Assembly (NCBI GenBank): GCA_021521415.1 | Contig: JAIQDT010004213.1 | Span: forward strand, 96,001 to 160,000 | Reading direction: 5' to 3' | DNA: 64,000 nucleotides | Origin: Bidens hawaiensis | Lineage: Eukaryota > Streptophyta > Magnoliopsida > Asterales > Asteraceae | Shown: positions 19,753-33,130 of the stretch, one piece after another | Layout of the letters: each line of letters begins with the position of its first letter | Numbering within the stretch: position 1 is the first letter of the stretch | The notes under the pieces: model-generated | Databases searched by the model: none | Told to the model about the DNA's origin: nothing | Seen by the model: the letters and a program-made list of their open reading frames with translations, nothing else | Translations under genes and position numbers: made by a program

Positions 19753-22700
19753 AAAGCCTCCCTTCATAAACCTGTAACATGCATGGTGGTGCCGGCAGTG
19801 GTGGTGGAAGTGGTGATTATGGTGATGGAGGTGGTGGCGGTGGCCTCGACGGTGATAGGTTTTTAAGTTTAATTACTATTTTCTCATTTGTCCCCCTTAA
19901 CTTGGATAAATGAGATATTTTGCCCTAAGACTAACCGGGTAAGTTTCCGTTAGGAAAATTTTGGTGAATGCCAATAGAGTAAAATTGAGATTAACATAGG
20001 GAATTTCTTAAGTTATGATTAATATTATCTAATCGGCTAAAGTTTGGATTATTAAAATTATTAAAATCTGATATCCTAAATAAAAGTATATATAATATAT
20101 AGGTAAAAACATTTTTTTTCGAATAATTGTTAAATTTTCCTTACAAACCTCCATATTTTCCTAGCTCAAAATATAAATACATTTATTTTTCTATTCTTAG
20201 TTAATAAACTATCTAATTTACCTATTTTAATTTATTTACTATAGTTTTTAAACGACTATTTTATCCTTCCTTTTATAAAAACTTCGAAAATTACATATTT
20301 GCACATTTAAGCTAGTTTTTATAATTGTATTTTCTCAATTTTGTGTGTTTTGTCTTTACTCTTTTTTAGGTAATTAGTTTTATTATATATTTTTTACTAG
20401 GAAACTTTTTTTACATAAAGAAAATGGTGAATATGAAAATCTTTTAAATGAAAACATAAAGTGTTTATATTATGACACAATTACAAAGTTATTCTCTGAC
20501 GTTTCTCTAAACTAACAAGATTTGGTATGAAGGTTTAAAATTTACAGGTATGGGTACTAGGGTTTTAATTTTGTAACAATGTTATATACTAACTTTAACT
20601 TTCGTTGAAAGTTATCGGAATTTGCGTCAACTCGCCGTCGTAACGCTTGGGCTTACCAATGCACGGACTTCAATGCTCGGACTTTAACAGCGCCCGTTTT
20701 CAACGACCGAATAAACATCGTTTTAAATATTGTAATTATTTTCTATGTTATTCTTTTTATATTTTAATTCAACAAATTTATATTTTGGGTTTTAATAAGG
20801 CACATGTACTAACGTAATCAACACCCATTGAATACGTGCCAACTTGCTGCTGCAACACAATGTCCGGTTTTACTAGCCAAATAAACATTGTTTTTAACAT
20901 TATGGTAATTGATGTGTGGTGGGTGTAGTATGAGAAATGTGTTATTTTTTCAATGGTTTGTTCACACAATATTGAGTTTTAAATTTATAAATATGATTAT
21001 TATCTTAACTAAACCACACACAAATAGGCAAGTGTGCCTATCGTATATGTAGTAAAGTATAAGTAAGAGTTAATTATCGATCAACGGACACACTTATGGA
21101 GTTTTACTACTAAATCGTTGTATTTATTTAACGGATGTGAAAATCATTTTGGTTTTGGTTTTTGTTTTGATAAATGGTTTTAAAGTAACGTAATTTAAAA
21201 TCAAAAGACAATATTTTTGGGTTTTTAATATTTTTAGATAGAAAGAAAATCAAAGATAAAAGTGTATCATGTTGGTTAAATTCCTCTTAACTTGGTCTAA
21301 TAGCGGAGGGTTTTGATATTGTAGAAAACAAGTGTTGGGTAGAAGACGTAGGAAAAAATCACGTCCGTTTATTAGTACATCCAACGATTGAGATTTTTCC
21401 ATCCAATACAAAATGTTTTCTCATGTGTAAACGGTTGAAAAGGGGCAAAAATTAAAAGTGTGTTTGTTTTTTTAAATTGGATATTGCTTAAAAAGGGGCT
21501 TCACGTTCGTTGTCCACATAGTCTGACTAACCAAATTGTGTGCTTCCTGATTTCACTCCACCTAAGAATAACCAAGTTGAGGATAAAAATGAGGCAATTC
21601 AAGATAATTGACGGGATTTCAACAAGTAAGTTTATCGTGCTGCGTTCACAATTAGGTTTAAAGAAACCCTAATTTTTTTCTTAATTTGATGTATAGTTAG
21701 TTTAGTTGTTGTACTCCGATGCCACAAATAGTGCAATGACAGCATGCTTTTGACTATTTTACAACAATATGATAGATTAATCGAGTTTTTTTATGTGAAT
21801 GCTATTGGTATCCTCATGTGTTGCCGGTTATGATTTTGTGGGTTTAATTGCCAGGGGCTGGTGGTATCGTGTTGTCATAGCTGTGTTATTGTGTTTTGTG
21901 TTGTGTATGGTGAGTGTTGTTTAGTTGACGGATGGTCGTGTTGGTTGTGCCCTGTGTTGCTTGGATAATCCGAGGGTGGGGCTGTGTTGGCTTGGGGTAG
22001 AGGGTTACATGGCTGTTTCCTGGTGTTGCCTGGGTGTAGGGGTACTGTTGTTAGGTTTCATGGGTTTTGTTTGTGGCTGCTGAAGTCTGAGTTGTTAGTA
22101 TGTAGTATTTGATATTTATATAGTGTGGGTTTTAGGTGGTTGTATTGGTATTTACTGTGTAATACATTACACAAGGTTATAACACACGTGACAAAGTTAT
22201 AGTTGGAGAAAACATGTTTCTGAGAATTGTTTTAGGTAGTGTTGGTTTAGTACCTGGCTAGTATTTGATATATAGACTGTGGGTTTTAGGTGGTTATAAT
22301 TGTGTTGGTTAGTATCTGGTAGTCAAGAACTCCATGGGTGGGGATGGGATCCAGTGGTTGGAAGTTGGTGTGTTGTTGTGACCACGGAATATGTGTTGTC
22401 ATAACCCGTATGAAGATATTTAGGTTGATGGAGGTGTTGGTAGCCTGGATTTGTGTAAGGTGAAGCGTGCGGGTTTGTGATTTGTTCGGCCAGTTATTGG
22501 TTAGTTGTAACTAAGTAGTTTAGGTGTGGTAATAGTAGGATGTGGTAAGATATGCTTAGGTTGTGATGTGAAAGTATGTTTGGTAGTCGTTGTGATGTTA
22601 TTCATTGTAAGTTATTTTTTTAACATTCTTGCTGGTAATTTACTGTTTTATGACCTATGCTATAAAATTTATTCAGCAATCAGGAGGAAAAGTGATAGGA

Positions 22701-22882
22701 TTGCGTTGATGACGTCTTTTAGCAAATTCAAAAACACAACTTTAAATCCAATTGACTTGACAAGGGAAGACGAAGGTATTTACTGTTTAATACAAAGTTA
22801 TAACGCACGTGATAAAGTTAGAGTTGGAGCAAACATGTTTCTGAGAATAGTTCCTGGCATTGTATTTTTGTTGTTTTTTCAG
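19753..22882. other. AT-rich region upstream of the Ulp1-like gene
   Basis: No clear gene to about 22500. A diverged direct repeat lies at about 20625-20735 and 20840-20905 (shared 'aataaacat(c/t)gtttt' and 'gtaatt'). 21300-21330 (GGGTTTTGATATTGTAGAAAA) may be the left edge of the MULE. 22526-22760 has an open frame (WT start TTG-like) and could hold an early exon (RKSDRIALMTSFSKFKN), but splicing is uncertain. Confidence 0.35.
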
Positions 22883-23072
22883 GTTGCCTAGTGTCTGAAA
22901 AAAACCCAGTAACAAATAGAGTAACGAGAGTTGTAAATGTTGGAACGGAAAGCACGACCCAGAAGCTAAGAACATGTGCATGTTTATTTTTTCATTAGTT
23001 AATATCGTTAATGTATTGTTAGGTGAACACAACCTCATAAGTTGGTTTGTTGTGTGATGTTTGAATTTGTAG

Positions 23073-23132
23073 GAGTAGTGCGATGTGTGGGTGATGTTAG
23101 ATCAAAATCAATGAATAAGAAGCCAAGAAAAG
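23073..23132 (+). other. Micro-exon unit 2 of a duplicated exon series
   Basis: 60 bp between a TGTAG acceptor and a GTGCGT donor. It shares GATGTTAGATC and the ending CCAAGAAAAG with unit 3 (23226-23315: GATGTTGGATC, ending GAAAAG before GTTAGT). Unit 1 (from 22883 to about 22974) ends CTAAGAACAT before GTGCAT and has AATGTTGGAAC. The exon lengths 60 and 90 are multiples of three, so adding units keeps the frame. Confidence 0.45.
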
Positions 23133-26088
23133 GTGCGTGTTTGTGTGCTTACTTGAAGCGTTCTATTTATGTAGTTTGAGATGAATACTAGAAGTTCGTA
23201 TTCTGTATAATTTTGTCCATTGTAGGAGCTACGCAAAGTGCGGTTGATGTTGGATCTTCAAAAGCAAAGAAACGAAATGCTGATGGAGATGAGAATGGGA
23301 GGTCTGCTAGAAAAGGTTAGTGTTGTTTTAGGAAGAAATGTAGTTAAAGTAAAAAAAAACATATGTTGTGAGATTGGCTATGGTTGTGTTTAATGTGTTG
23401 TTGACCCAAACAGGTAATAAACGTGTTTCGGTTGCTGCTAATGATTCAGATGATGACTTCCAAACTCCAATGAAGAGACGGAAAGTTTTTGTACAAGAAA
23501 GAGTATCAACGGATGTGGGACCGGTAGAAGTACCCTACACCACCGTGTTTGAAAAGATAATTCAGGTCAGGAATCCGTTGATAAACCTTTGCGAGATAAT
23601 GGATAGTCTAACAGAGGAGCAATGGAAAGTAGTTGAGGAAATGAGATTTGGATCAGTAAGGCAGTTGAAAATATCACAGGTTCCAACAAAGCTAGGGTAC
23701 TGGTTGTTGACTAACTATGATCATGTAACCAACAATGTGAACGTTGGTACACATAAAATATTTAACAATGGAGATGGTGAAAGACGTACTCAGGATTCCC
23801 ATGGGAAAGAATAGTGTGATGGAAACAAATAAAATGATATTAAAGGAACCAGTTATTAGAGAATGGATGACACAGTTTGGTAGTAATAGAGGTTTGAAAA
23901 ATATTGGTGAGGTCAAACGTATGATGAGGAGTTCAAACAACACAAGTAGGTTGTTCCAGCTGAATTTTCTGATAGCATTTAATACTGTGACGGGATCCAG
24001 TACCAAAGAATCTAAGGTGAACTTGAGGTTTGTGGAATGGATGCACACGAATGTGGACATAAAGAGTTTCAATTGGTGTAGCTATTTGATAACATGTTTG
24101 AGGAAAATGAGAAAGGACAGGAATGGGAGAATACCATGGCTCGTTAACACTGCTAGCGGTAAATGTATCCAATGTATTGTTGTTTCTATGTAATATTATG
24201 TTTCTCTAATGGTTTGTTGGTATTACCATTTGGTATATGCACATGATAAAGGTAAAGAGACACATTCAAGTTTACCGGTTCTACAACACTATGACATTCC
24301 AGCCTTCAAAAAACTGCAAAGTGATATAAAAAACGACGGGACACATTTAGAAGTTGGTTAACTAAAAAAAGGCAAGACGATGAAATGTAACAACATGGCG
24401 GGTAACGAAGATGGAGTAGTTGATAATGCTGCAGGTGAAGAACTTAAAGGTGTTGATGTCGGAAAGTAGAGGTAGAAGGTAATAATAATCAAAAAGCGGG
24501 TGTTGATGCAATGGAGGATGCAGAGGGCGTTGAGTTTATAGTGCCAGAGGGTAATGAAGAAGTAGATAACATTGATATAACCGATTGTGACGCTAATGAT
24601 GGAATGGTTTCAATGAGCACAGATGAAGGTAATGACATAGCAACATAAGAAATGGAGAACGTGATAGAGCGGTTGATAGAGCTTGGGTACAGTGAGAACA
24701 CTCCTCCATGTGTGTCTAGGCTGATTAAACAACAAAATGAGAAGGTAAACTTATTTGTAGGCATATGAAGTTGATAGTTGTTGTTATGTGATGGTTGAAA
24801 TGTATAATTTGTAAACGTTAAATGTCTTTGTTGGGAATAGGAAGGCTTAATTGAAGTGAAGAGTATTCAATTTGACGATTTTGTTGGTTATGTCGAGGAG
24901 ATAATAAAAGAAGCGATAAGTAAGTATGAGGGTGATGAAAGTGTTAGACAAGCAAAACTCAAATGGGAGTCAAGGTTGACCAGGTACGCAAACAAACATG
25001 TGAGCAGCACAAATAGCAATGGTGTCAAGGTTGGTGATACATTGTCTTAAGAAAAAGAACTTGTGAAAGAGGTTGAAACAAACACGATGTTTGAGACCAT
25101 ACAAGTTAGTTGTTCGTTGGTTGATCACGTTTACGAAGTAGAAATGAATGCACTACAAAGTGGTAAGAAATTCAACACTACACCACCGGTTGACCGTCCC
25201 TCCTTTGACCTTGTGATGTCACAACTCACGCCTGTTGAGTACCATGTAAGTACAATGTTTTAGTATGAAATTGTGGCTTATATTCCGCGTGTCTACACAT
25301 ATTAAAATAAGTATATGGTGTAGGGGAATACAACACCGACAACGCCAGTTTGTCTGATTCCTTACAATGTGAAAGTTGATGTACCTATGCAAGGACATGA
25401 AAAACGACCATCGAGTCAAACAAATCTACCAGACAATATGAGATCGCCTTATGCTAACAAGAAGGTTATGTTGTTTGTTAAGCGGACACGGGTGGAGGAT
25501 AATGTTGTGTGTGCCATATTTGCTTCGAATAAGGATGAATGGTAGATTATTTTGTGTTTGTTATTGGTTGTGTGCTTGAAGATGATAATAACTTATATTT
25601 ATTGTATGCATTAATTTTGTGTTTCAAACTAAAGAAGTTGGCGTTGTTCCAAGAATTTCGTTTGAGAGCTTGTATACCGGGATATCTGTTCATGTTAGTG
25701 TGTTACAAGCTTGGGTGTCGCTGATGATAAGTTTCGGAATAGATATGACCCGCCAAGATTCTTTTGTACTCCAAACATGCTGGTATGGCTTTAACACCCC
25801 ATTATATATTTGAGCATGGTATTTGTAAAAGTAAACATACATGTGTTGTTGTAAGTTTTGTAGTTGTTAGAATCATTTATTATGAAATATGTTACATTGT
25901 AACAAACTTGGGAAGAGCTTCATGAGATCGTTTCAAACAAGGATAGACTCGATGTGTTCAGGACGAATATGGAAAATTGCTTGAAGGAAGCGGGTCGGGA
26001 TAGTATAAAGGATTATGAATTGGTGTTTATTCCAATTCTGCATGCGAAACATTTCTATGTGATGTGTTTCAATCTGAAAAGCGCCAAA

Positions 26089-26122
26089 GTGGAGGTGCTA
26101 GACAAGTGGAGGTGCTAGACAA
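26089..26122 (+). repeat. 17-bp tandem duplication in the protease domain
   Basis: 26089-26105 and 26106-26122 are identical (GTGGAGGTGCTAGACAA). The duplication repeats the catalytic Asp codon and shifts the frame. Confidence 0.95.
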
Positions 26123-26643
26123 CCTTGTGGTGATGAAGAGTTTGATTCGAAACAACCGCCAATCATGGTATTTTATTTCCCTTCCAATTGAACTCGTCTT
26201 TGTATTTAACAAGTTGATACATGGTTAATCTGTGTATATTTCAACAGCAACACACCTTCTGTGATTACTTAGCGGAGATACAACATCCAATTACGTTAAG
26301 ACTTAAAAGTAGTAAACGAACACGGCTGAAGATGGGTTGGAGGACGCTGAATAACAATGTTGATTGCGGTGTGTTTGTAATGTGTCACATGGAAACGTAC
26401 AAGGGTAAGCAATTGAAAAACTGGTATACTGGTTTGGCGGTGGAGTCTGAAATGCAGAAAGGTCAGCTTAACGATATGAGATTGAAGTATTTGTCAAAAA
26501 TGTTGCTAGCTGATGTTAACGTTTGGAGGGATGAAGTGATAAAGGAAGCTCGTGAGTATTCTAAGTTGGCCGATATTGAGAAAGAAAAGCTGGATGAAGG
26601 TGCGTTTGACAGGATATATCACAGAGTTGAAAGTTCACTCTAA

Positions 26644-27923
26644 TTCAAATGGTTGTTTTATCATAAGAAGTTTACTAAGTGTTTTTGGAAATTAGTGTTT
26701 TGGTGATGTTTAAAAAATTCGAATGTTATGGATTCCTTGTGACTTTTAAAAGTTTATGTTTGAATGTTTTGATTTGGTATTGGTTTGAATATTTCTATTT
26801 CGTGTATTTGGTATGGATTGTATGGATTTAATAGTTGGTATGTTTTGTTAGTCTTTAAATGAGTTTGTTTAAAGTGGGAGTGTGCTTAGCAAAGGGTCTT
26901 ATTTTTGGGACAACCACATTGTACTGGTTAAAAATGGAAATATAGAATGTGACTACTAATTTCTTCATGGATTGTAAGTTGCATAGACAAATTTTGAGAA
27001 GAACCCGAATCGGCACAACGACAACCAACACGTACTTGAAACTGGTGGTTAATGTTTGATCAGTTAATTGTGTGTTTCCCCAAAAAATAGAGGCCACATT
27101 AGTGTGATGTTCATAATGGGATTCGTTAACTCAACTTTGAAAAAAGATAACAAAATTGTAAATTCGCTGAATTAAAATATTAACAAGACGATGACGAAAG
27201 GCCGACGCGTTTCATAAAAAAAATAATAAGATTAGCATTTGAAGGTTTAAATAATAGAATGTGATTATAAAAACGAGTGTAAGAATGCAAAAAATGACAA
27301 CTAGAAACACATATAGAGTACAAGAAACATATTATTAAAATAAGGATGATAGGATTAAGAGTGGGAGTTTACAAGTTACAGTAAAGCTTTTCAAATCGAG
27401 TGGACAATTTATATATATATTAAAAGATAAAATGAATGTATTATGTAGATTAAAGTGATGCACGAAATGTTGACTTCTCAAAGTCAATGAGTCAAATTAC
27501 ATTTGTTACTCATAATATTTGTATGATCAACAAAAAAAATTATGCTGAAGAAAATGGAGCAACACAAGTTCAGTATCGTGGTTGACCGAACTGCAACTGA
27601 GCGTTGACCCTTGTGTAGACTTTTTGGACAGAAATATGAAGAAAGTTAAGTGGTCCAAGAAAAATCGAAGTTAACAAAAAAGACCATCAGGCCATTATAT
27701 ATTGTCGCATTTAATAATACAATGAGACGATGGGGTAAACTTTTGAGATGTTTAATGTGTCCGATAACACATGAAGTATGAATAAGAAGCGGAAATAAAA
27801 GAAACACCCATGATAACACCAATTAGTAGTAGCATTGAAAAACACACAAGACAAAAGTAGAAACCAATAATGTATGAAACAACGAAAGTAAAATAAAGTA
27901 CAATAGTAAATGATAAACATGTA
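26644..27923. other. AT-rich spacer between convergent genes
   Basis: 3' flanks of the two convergent genes. Open frames at 26855-27097 and 27711-27976 on minus are low-complexity and lack family features. Confidence 0.5.
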
Positions 27924-30900
27924 TTAATTTGTTGGAAGCTTGTCGCATTTACGCCTGTCATGCTCTTCAGACCCACATATTTGGAATGTCCTCGGTTTCC
28001 GTGGTGGTTTGGTTGTTATTTGTTCACGAATGGACTTGAAATGTTTCTTAGATCCAGAACCATTAGTTCTAATGCCAACTTGAATACGAACAAAGTCTTT
28101 AGAAGGCTGGTTAATTCCCAACAAATTGGCAATCCGGTCATTGTTGGCTTCGGGTTGGGGTGCCGATGCAGACTCATCTGCCTGAACCATATATCCTTGT
28201 ACAAATTATTAAACAGAGATAGCTTATCCATTTGCCTACCAAACGTTGAACAACACATTCAACACCCAACATAATGTCATGAACAACACCTTGAGCACCT
28301 TGAACATTATTTAGTTTTTCGTTCTTATTGGGTAATCTCAAGGACGATTTAGGCACAACTTCCCTTGTCCATCACCTCAGAACATAATTTTTTTGGACGA
28401 CTTTAACTTCGCAAAATTTAAGCACATAAAATATATGTCGGCATAATAAACCATATTGCTCAAACCTATGGCAACTACACGTGATAACCATGTTAAACTC
28501 TCTAAGGTATACCTACAAAAAGTAAGAAAATTTCATTATGATAAAAACACTAAGTTAAGGTTGTCGATATGAACATGGTATAAAAGAATGTACATACATG
28601 TTAATATGAAATGTATCTCAAACAAAACATTTCCATCAACATCTTTTTCCTTTATGAAAAACTTAGTAAAATCTCCAACTGGAGAGACGGCCATAGACCC
28701 ACATCTATGAATTATTCAATGAGTTTCTTCTTATACATCATTGAAAATGTTTCTTATGTATATCCTATTCACTTCTCTCCCGTTTCAAGATTGCTGATAA
28801 AATCAGGATTCGTGTCTCGGGTGTCATGGTCATTCTTTTTTCGTTTGTATCTTTGATATTCTATTGCGGTTTCAAAATGAGTTAGGAACTCAACCAGCGT
28901 TAGGCTGCTGTTATACACTTGACCAAAAAAATGGTTCTCACTCTCGAACCGTGATGTTGTTCGCATTAGGCCCGACATAGGTTCATGAAGATAATAGGTG
29001 GGAATCCGATCATTCCTCATAGAAAACATATCAGTCAACCATTTGTGTCCCGCTAAATCAATATCCAGCATGATCTTCATCCATTCAACTTCAAACTGAG
29101 AAGGTTCGATAGAATCCGTCCATACGATGTCACAAATCCTCCTTTTGAAGGTTTTATCTTTTGACAAAGTATTCCCAACCTGATAAAAAAACAAAGTTAG
29201 TTGATTATGTAAAACATAAATAGTACAAAGTGCTTAATAAAATTAATAACCTTTTCTGCAAGTTTTTTCATAATGTGCCACATGCACAACCGGTGTCTCG
29301 AAATTGTGAAGACCTGTAGGATGGCATTTTTCATAGCCGCATTTTGGTCAATGACAACAACAACACGAGGCTCCCTGCCCATTGAATTCTTAAAAACTCG
29401 TAACAACCACTTATTGGAGTCAGTTGTCTCGGATCCTAACAATGCCGCACCAAAAGTTATATTGTGATGGTGGTTGTCAATGCCAGTAAATGGAACAAAG
29501 ACCATATTGTACCTGTAGAAAGAGTAAGTGAATATCAGCACAAGCCAAAAAAAAATAATGATAACCGAAAAAAAAGGATGGAAGACATATTTGATTAAAC
29601 GAAAAGTGGTGTCAAAAGACACTACATCCCCAAACATAATGTAATTACATTTCGTATCTTCGTCGGCCAAAAAAAGACCATCAAGCTTACCCTCATTACT
29701 CGTAGTGTATTCACATGAAAAATCTGGTAAATACTCCTTTTTATCCATTAATCTCTGAACAACCATTTGGGTATCATACATACCAATATATTGGTTAATA
29801 TTACTTTTGAAGTTCTTACAATCATTAGCAGTGGCACCAACCTCTTCAAAACCACCGTAATGTGTTCTCATGAAATTAAAGGCCTTTACGGGTCCTATAT
29901 TCATTTTCGATAAGCTCATAATTAATTCTTTTTTTACATATGTAAGTTTCCTAGCAGCACACGTAAACTTATAATCTGAAGCATCGATTAGTGGATGGTT
30001 ATGTTCTTCAAGAAAGGCATAAACCTTGTGCGTGTTATTCTCCTAAATGGAAAGCTTCAAATGTGCATGACATCCGGTTCGAATAGAGGGTCTGTTACGA
30101 CGTTGCTTGGTAGGATCTGAAGCCTCCGAGTCATTCAAACTATCAACTTTAGTAAAAGTTTTATAACCTTCTTTTGAACAAACAAAATATTTTAAGGTTA
30201 TCAAACCACGTTTGGTTGCTTGTGTAGTCCTCCGAACCGTGAATCCATCTAGTTTGGAATAGTTAACATAGAATGAAAGAGCTTCATCAACGGTTTGAAA
30301 AATCATACCCATTTGTGGCCTTTTAGAAAGCGGGACATCGGGAATATATTACTTCATACCAAACCTAGGTGATGTTTGAACTATACCAACACCATAGTTC
30401 TCATTGGTGTCAAACTCAACATATGGATCTGTAAAAATATAATTATGTAACCTATCAAAACAAAATACAACACTAACATACCCATATGAATAGTACACCT
30501 ATGTATAACAAATCAAACTAAATTAATATAAAACAATAAGAAACAAAAATCAAACATAGATTTATTATAACTCTATTAGTAATCATACATGTTTGTATCT
30601 AAAGGTATACATACCTAATATGGTATGCTACATTTAGTAGTAATATGTAAACAACAAGACATGCTTGTTACATAAACCTAAATATTTTCATCTTAGTTAT
30701 TATATCTAGCATAACAACACGTAGAAAGATGCCAAACGACACATGTGTGTGTTTACACTATGTTTACAATTACCAGGTAAAACACAACACATGGTTGCTA
30801 TACAGCTTAACCTATAATTTTAAGGGATTTTTAGTGATTACTTGTAGAATAACCATCTCCCAAAACAACACAATTATAATGTTGGTGCAACATGTTTATG

Positions 30901-31331
30901 ACTATGTTTCTTGAAACAACAATCAGAAACCCTAAAGTAATGAAACTAAATACTGTTTAGGTACAACAACACCATAACCTTTTTTAGAATAACAATCTCC
31001 CAAAACAACACAATAATAATGTTGGTGCAACAACATGTTTATGACTATATTTATTGAAACAACAGTCTAAACCCTAAAGTAATGAAATCAATTACTATTT
31101 AGGAACAGCAACACCATAACCTTTATCTAGATAGACGTAGACAACAATACGTATCTTATGTTTCGTGTAAGAAAATTCAGAAACCCTGAAACTAACAAAA
31201 TCAAAAATTGGTTATCAATAAAAGAAGATTTTGGTTTTTGTTGTGCACTATAACCTTTATGCTAGCAAAACAATAGAATAATAAAAGATTAATAAACAGA
31301 GATATTTACCTAGTTCAACCGGATTATCCAT
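27924..31331 (-). pseudogene. FAR1-like MULE transposase gene, five exons, broken
   Basis: Exon 1 (31331-31310) encodes MDNPVEL and has a clean GTAAAT donor. Exon 2 (30428-29591) holds a FAR1-type DNA-binding domain (EALSFYVNYSKLDGFTVRR, GCHAHLKLSI, EEHNHPLI) and the start of the MULE domain (FGDVVSFDTTF). Exon 3 (29512-29251) has VPFTGIDNHHHNITFGAALL and CMWHIMKKLAEK. Exon 4 (29179-28598) has WMKIMLDIDLAGHKWL and TTSRFESENHFF. Exon 5 (28512 on) has the SWIM finger: C-S-C (28479-28471) and C-R-H (28443-28435). The tail ends in a partial zinc knuckle at 27924. Transposases of this type gave rise to the FHY3/FAR1 regulators. Lesions: TAA at 30351-30349, TAG after KLSI (about 30043), TGA after YVLR, a donor of intron 2 reading ATATGT, and two frameshifts near 28190-28240. 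Not expressible. Confidence 0.85.
29513..29590 (-). other. Intron 2 of the MULE transposase gene with a mutated donor
   Basis: The acceptor is CTACAG before G-TAC-AAT. Correct reading (I-K-Y-N-M-V-F) is only restored if the intron starts at 29590, where the donor reads ATATGT. A GTATGT donor changed by one G-to-A explains it. Confidence 0.6.
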
Positions 31332-31585
31332 TCCAATTATGAAAAACCTTGAATGTTGAATGAATTGAACTCCTTTCTTATAATGGTAGTGTAAACTAAT
31401 GAAATCACTAATTTCCAGCCTCGGATTGTTAGCATAAGAAATTGTGGAAGAGTGATAAAAAGTATACACTGATTTTTCATAGCACTGATTGATAGCATAT
31501 GGAGATCGTGGGAAAATATGTAGCGGCCTGGTGCATGATTACAAGAATTGAAAGAGATCACATTTTACAATATTACCCTTTTTAT

Positions 31586-32312
31586 TTTAATTATTAATTT
31601 CCATTTGCTTTCTTCTTATTGGTTCTTACATTTCTCACCGAAATAACACTTTCTATTTGATCCTTGGTGGATTAGTAAACATGTGCTTTGAGCTTGCTAT
31701 GGTGATTAAATGTGAAAATAACATCATTAGTCATGTTATTCCATGATAATTAAAGAAAGAAATAACTATTGATCCCTTTTACTAAAACATCATTTTATGT
31801 AAGCAATTGGTTTTTGATAAAAATAAGTTAACATACTTTAAAGATAAGACAATCCCTTAAATTACTAAGTGAATTGTCCTTAATACTTTAGTAAAAATAA
31901 CATTTGTATTATACATAAACTGCAAATTAAGATTAGTTAAGTTGTAAAGGATTAACCTTAAATTACCAAGTATTAACCCACACAACTCTTGATCAATTAT
32001 AGAACTCATGTAATAATCACTCAAGAGTTGCTTAAAAAAGGTTATGTTGTACACTCCCTTAACGAATAATTAACCAATCTTAGTGGATGAACACCAACAA
32101 TCCATTTTCAAAATAATGTTGATAATTCCCATTCTAAAATGGTCAATCACTATTAATATTCCATTTGGTCCATGTTAATATTAAGTTTCACATTTTCCCC
32201 CAGCCAAGCCATTACAAGAATGGCGATTTCTCGATTTATCATCAAGCTCGGAATCTTGGCGGCTCTTTAAAAGATTCTTAAGTTATTCCCCAAACCCTTA
32301 CAAGAGTGTCAG
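31586..32312. other. AT-rich spacer with repeat units at its right end
   Basis: No gene. From about 32200 it contains repeat units ('ttacaagaatggcgatttctcg', 'aagctcggaatcttggcgg') that continue at 37765-37930, on the other side of the insertion at 32313-37760. Confidence 0.5.
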
Positions 32313-33130
32313 TGTAACAACTCGATTTTTCAATTTTAGATTAGCCGACCCGTTTTTCTTCGGGAAGTTTTATCAATAAAAATATATCGTGTTTATCGAG
32401 TAAATTATTAATTATTATTATATTATTATTTAATTATTTATATAATATATATGTACAACTTTCATGCTTTGGTAAAAATATCCCAAACTTAAACTTTTAC
32501 CCCTTGTTGCTTCCAACCTCAAACTATAAGGACTAAATTGCAATTATTATCATCTTTATCACCCTAACCCGTTTAACCTAGATCCGACCCTTGAATCCAA
32601 ACTCATATCACAAAACTTATTACCCATTTGATAGCTTGCACCTTAATTCACGTCATATACTTGGAAATTGAATCTTTGGCCATCTTAAATATTACAAATC
32701 CGGCCTACCGACCTTTTATTATGTTAAATCGATCACACATTGATTCGTATAACTAAACTCTTTGGTCGACATGACCCATTCATTAATATACATGTAAACT
32801 ATAACCATAATGCAATTAAACTGGTCCTCACCATCCTTAGACTATCGTCGTCATTAACCCTAAGTCAAATTTGATTTTAACACCCTGCAAGTACTTGTTC
32901 ATCTTCGTCTCCAGCCGCGACTTCAAGTAACGACATTCACCAACGATTTGAGGTCTAAACATGTAATTAAACTATGGAAGCTATTAGAGTTGTCATGTTT
33001 AATGAAAGCCATGCATCAATTTAATCATATAACGCATTAATCGACCGATTTAGATTTTAGGTTTTATCAATTGAATTGGGTTTGATGGGTTATAACATAA
33101 AGGAATTCGATTTTATATAATAAACAACTT

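Larger units (their letters stand above)
22883..26643 (+). pseudogene. Ulp1-like (C48) cysteine protease gene, multi-exon, broken
   Basis: Three small exon-like units (22883, 23073, 23226) precede a longer N-terminal region (23414 on: basic/acidic stretch then NPLINLCEIMDSL, YWLLTNYDH, and after a frameshift near 23760 EMVKDVLRIPMG, FQLNFLIAFNTV). A low-complexity acidic region follows (24250-24760) with stops. The C-terminal protease has HAKHFYVMCF (His at 26050-26052), EVLDN (Asp at 26101-26103) and NNNVDCGVFVMCHME (Cys at 26365-26367): the Ulp1 triad in order. The frame ends at 26641-26643. The family cleaves SUMO-like proteins; the copies in MULEs have no proven substrate. A 17-bp tandem duplication right after the Asp shifts the frame, so protein cannot be made across the triad. 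Confidence 0.8.
21308..31585. mobile_element. Putative composite MULE: Ulp1-like gene plus FAR1-type transposase
   Basis: Two convergent genes, a Ulp1-like protease on plus (22883-26643) and a MULE transposase on minus (31331-27924), lie within about 9 kb with no other element between them. MULEs that carry a Ulp1-like gene are known in plants (the Kaonashi group of Arabidopsis). The boundaries are weak: GGGTTTTGATATTGTAGAAAA near 21308 and the reverse complement of the sequence near 31565-31580 (GGGTAATATTGTAAAATG) show limited similarity that could be eroded terminal inverted repeats. No 9-bp duplication was found. Confidence 0.35.
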
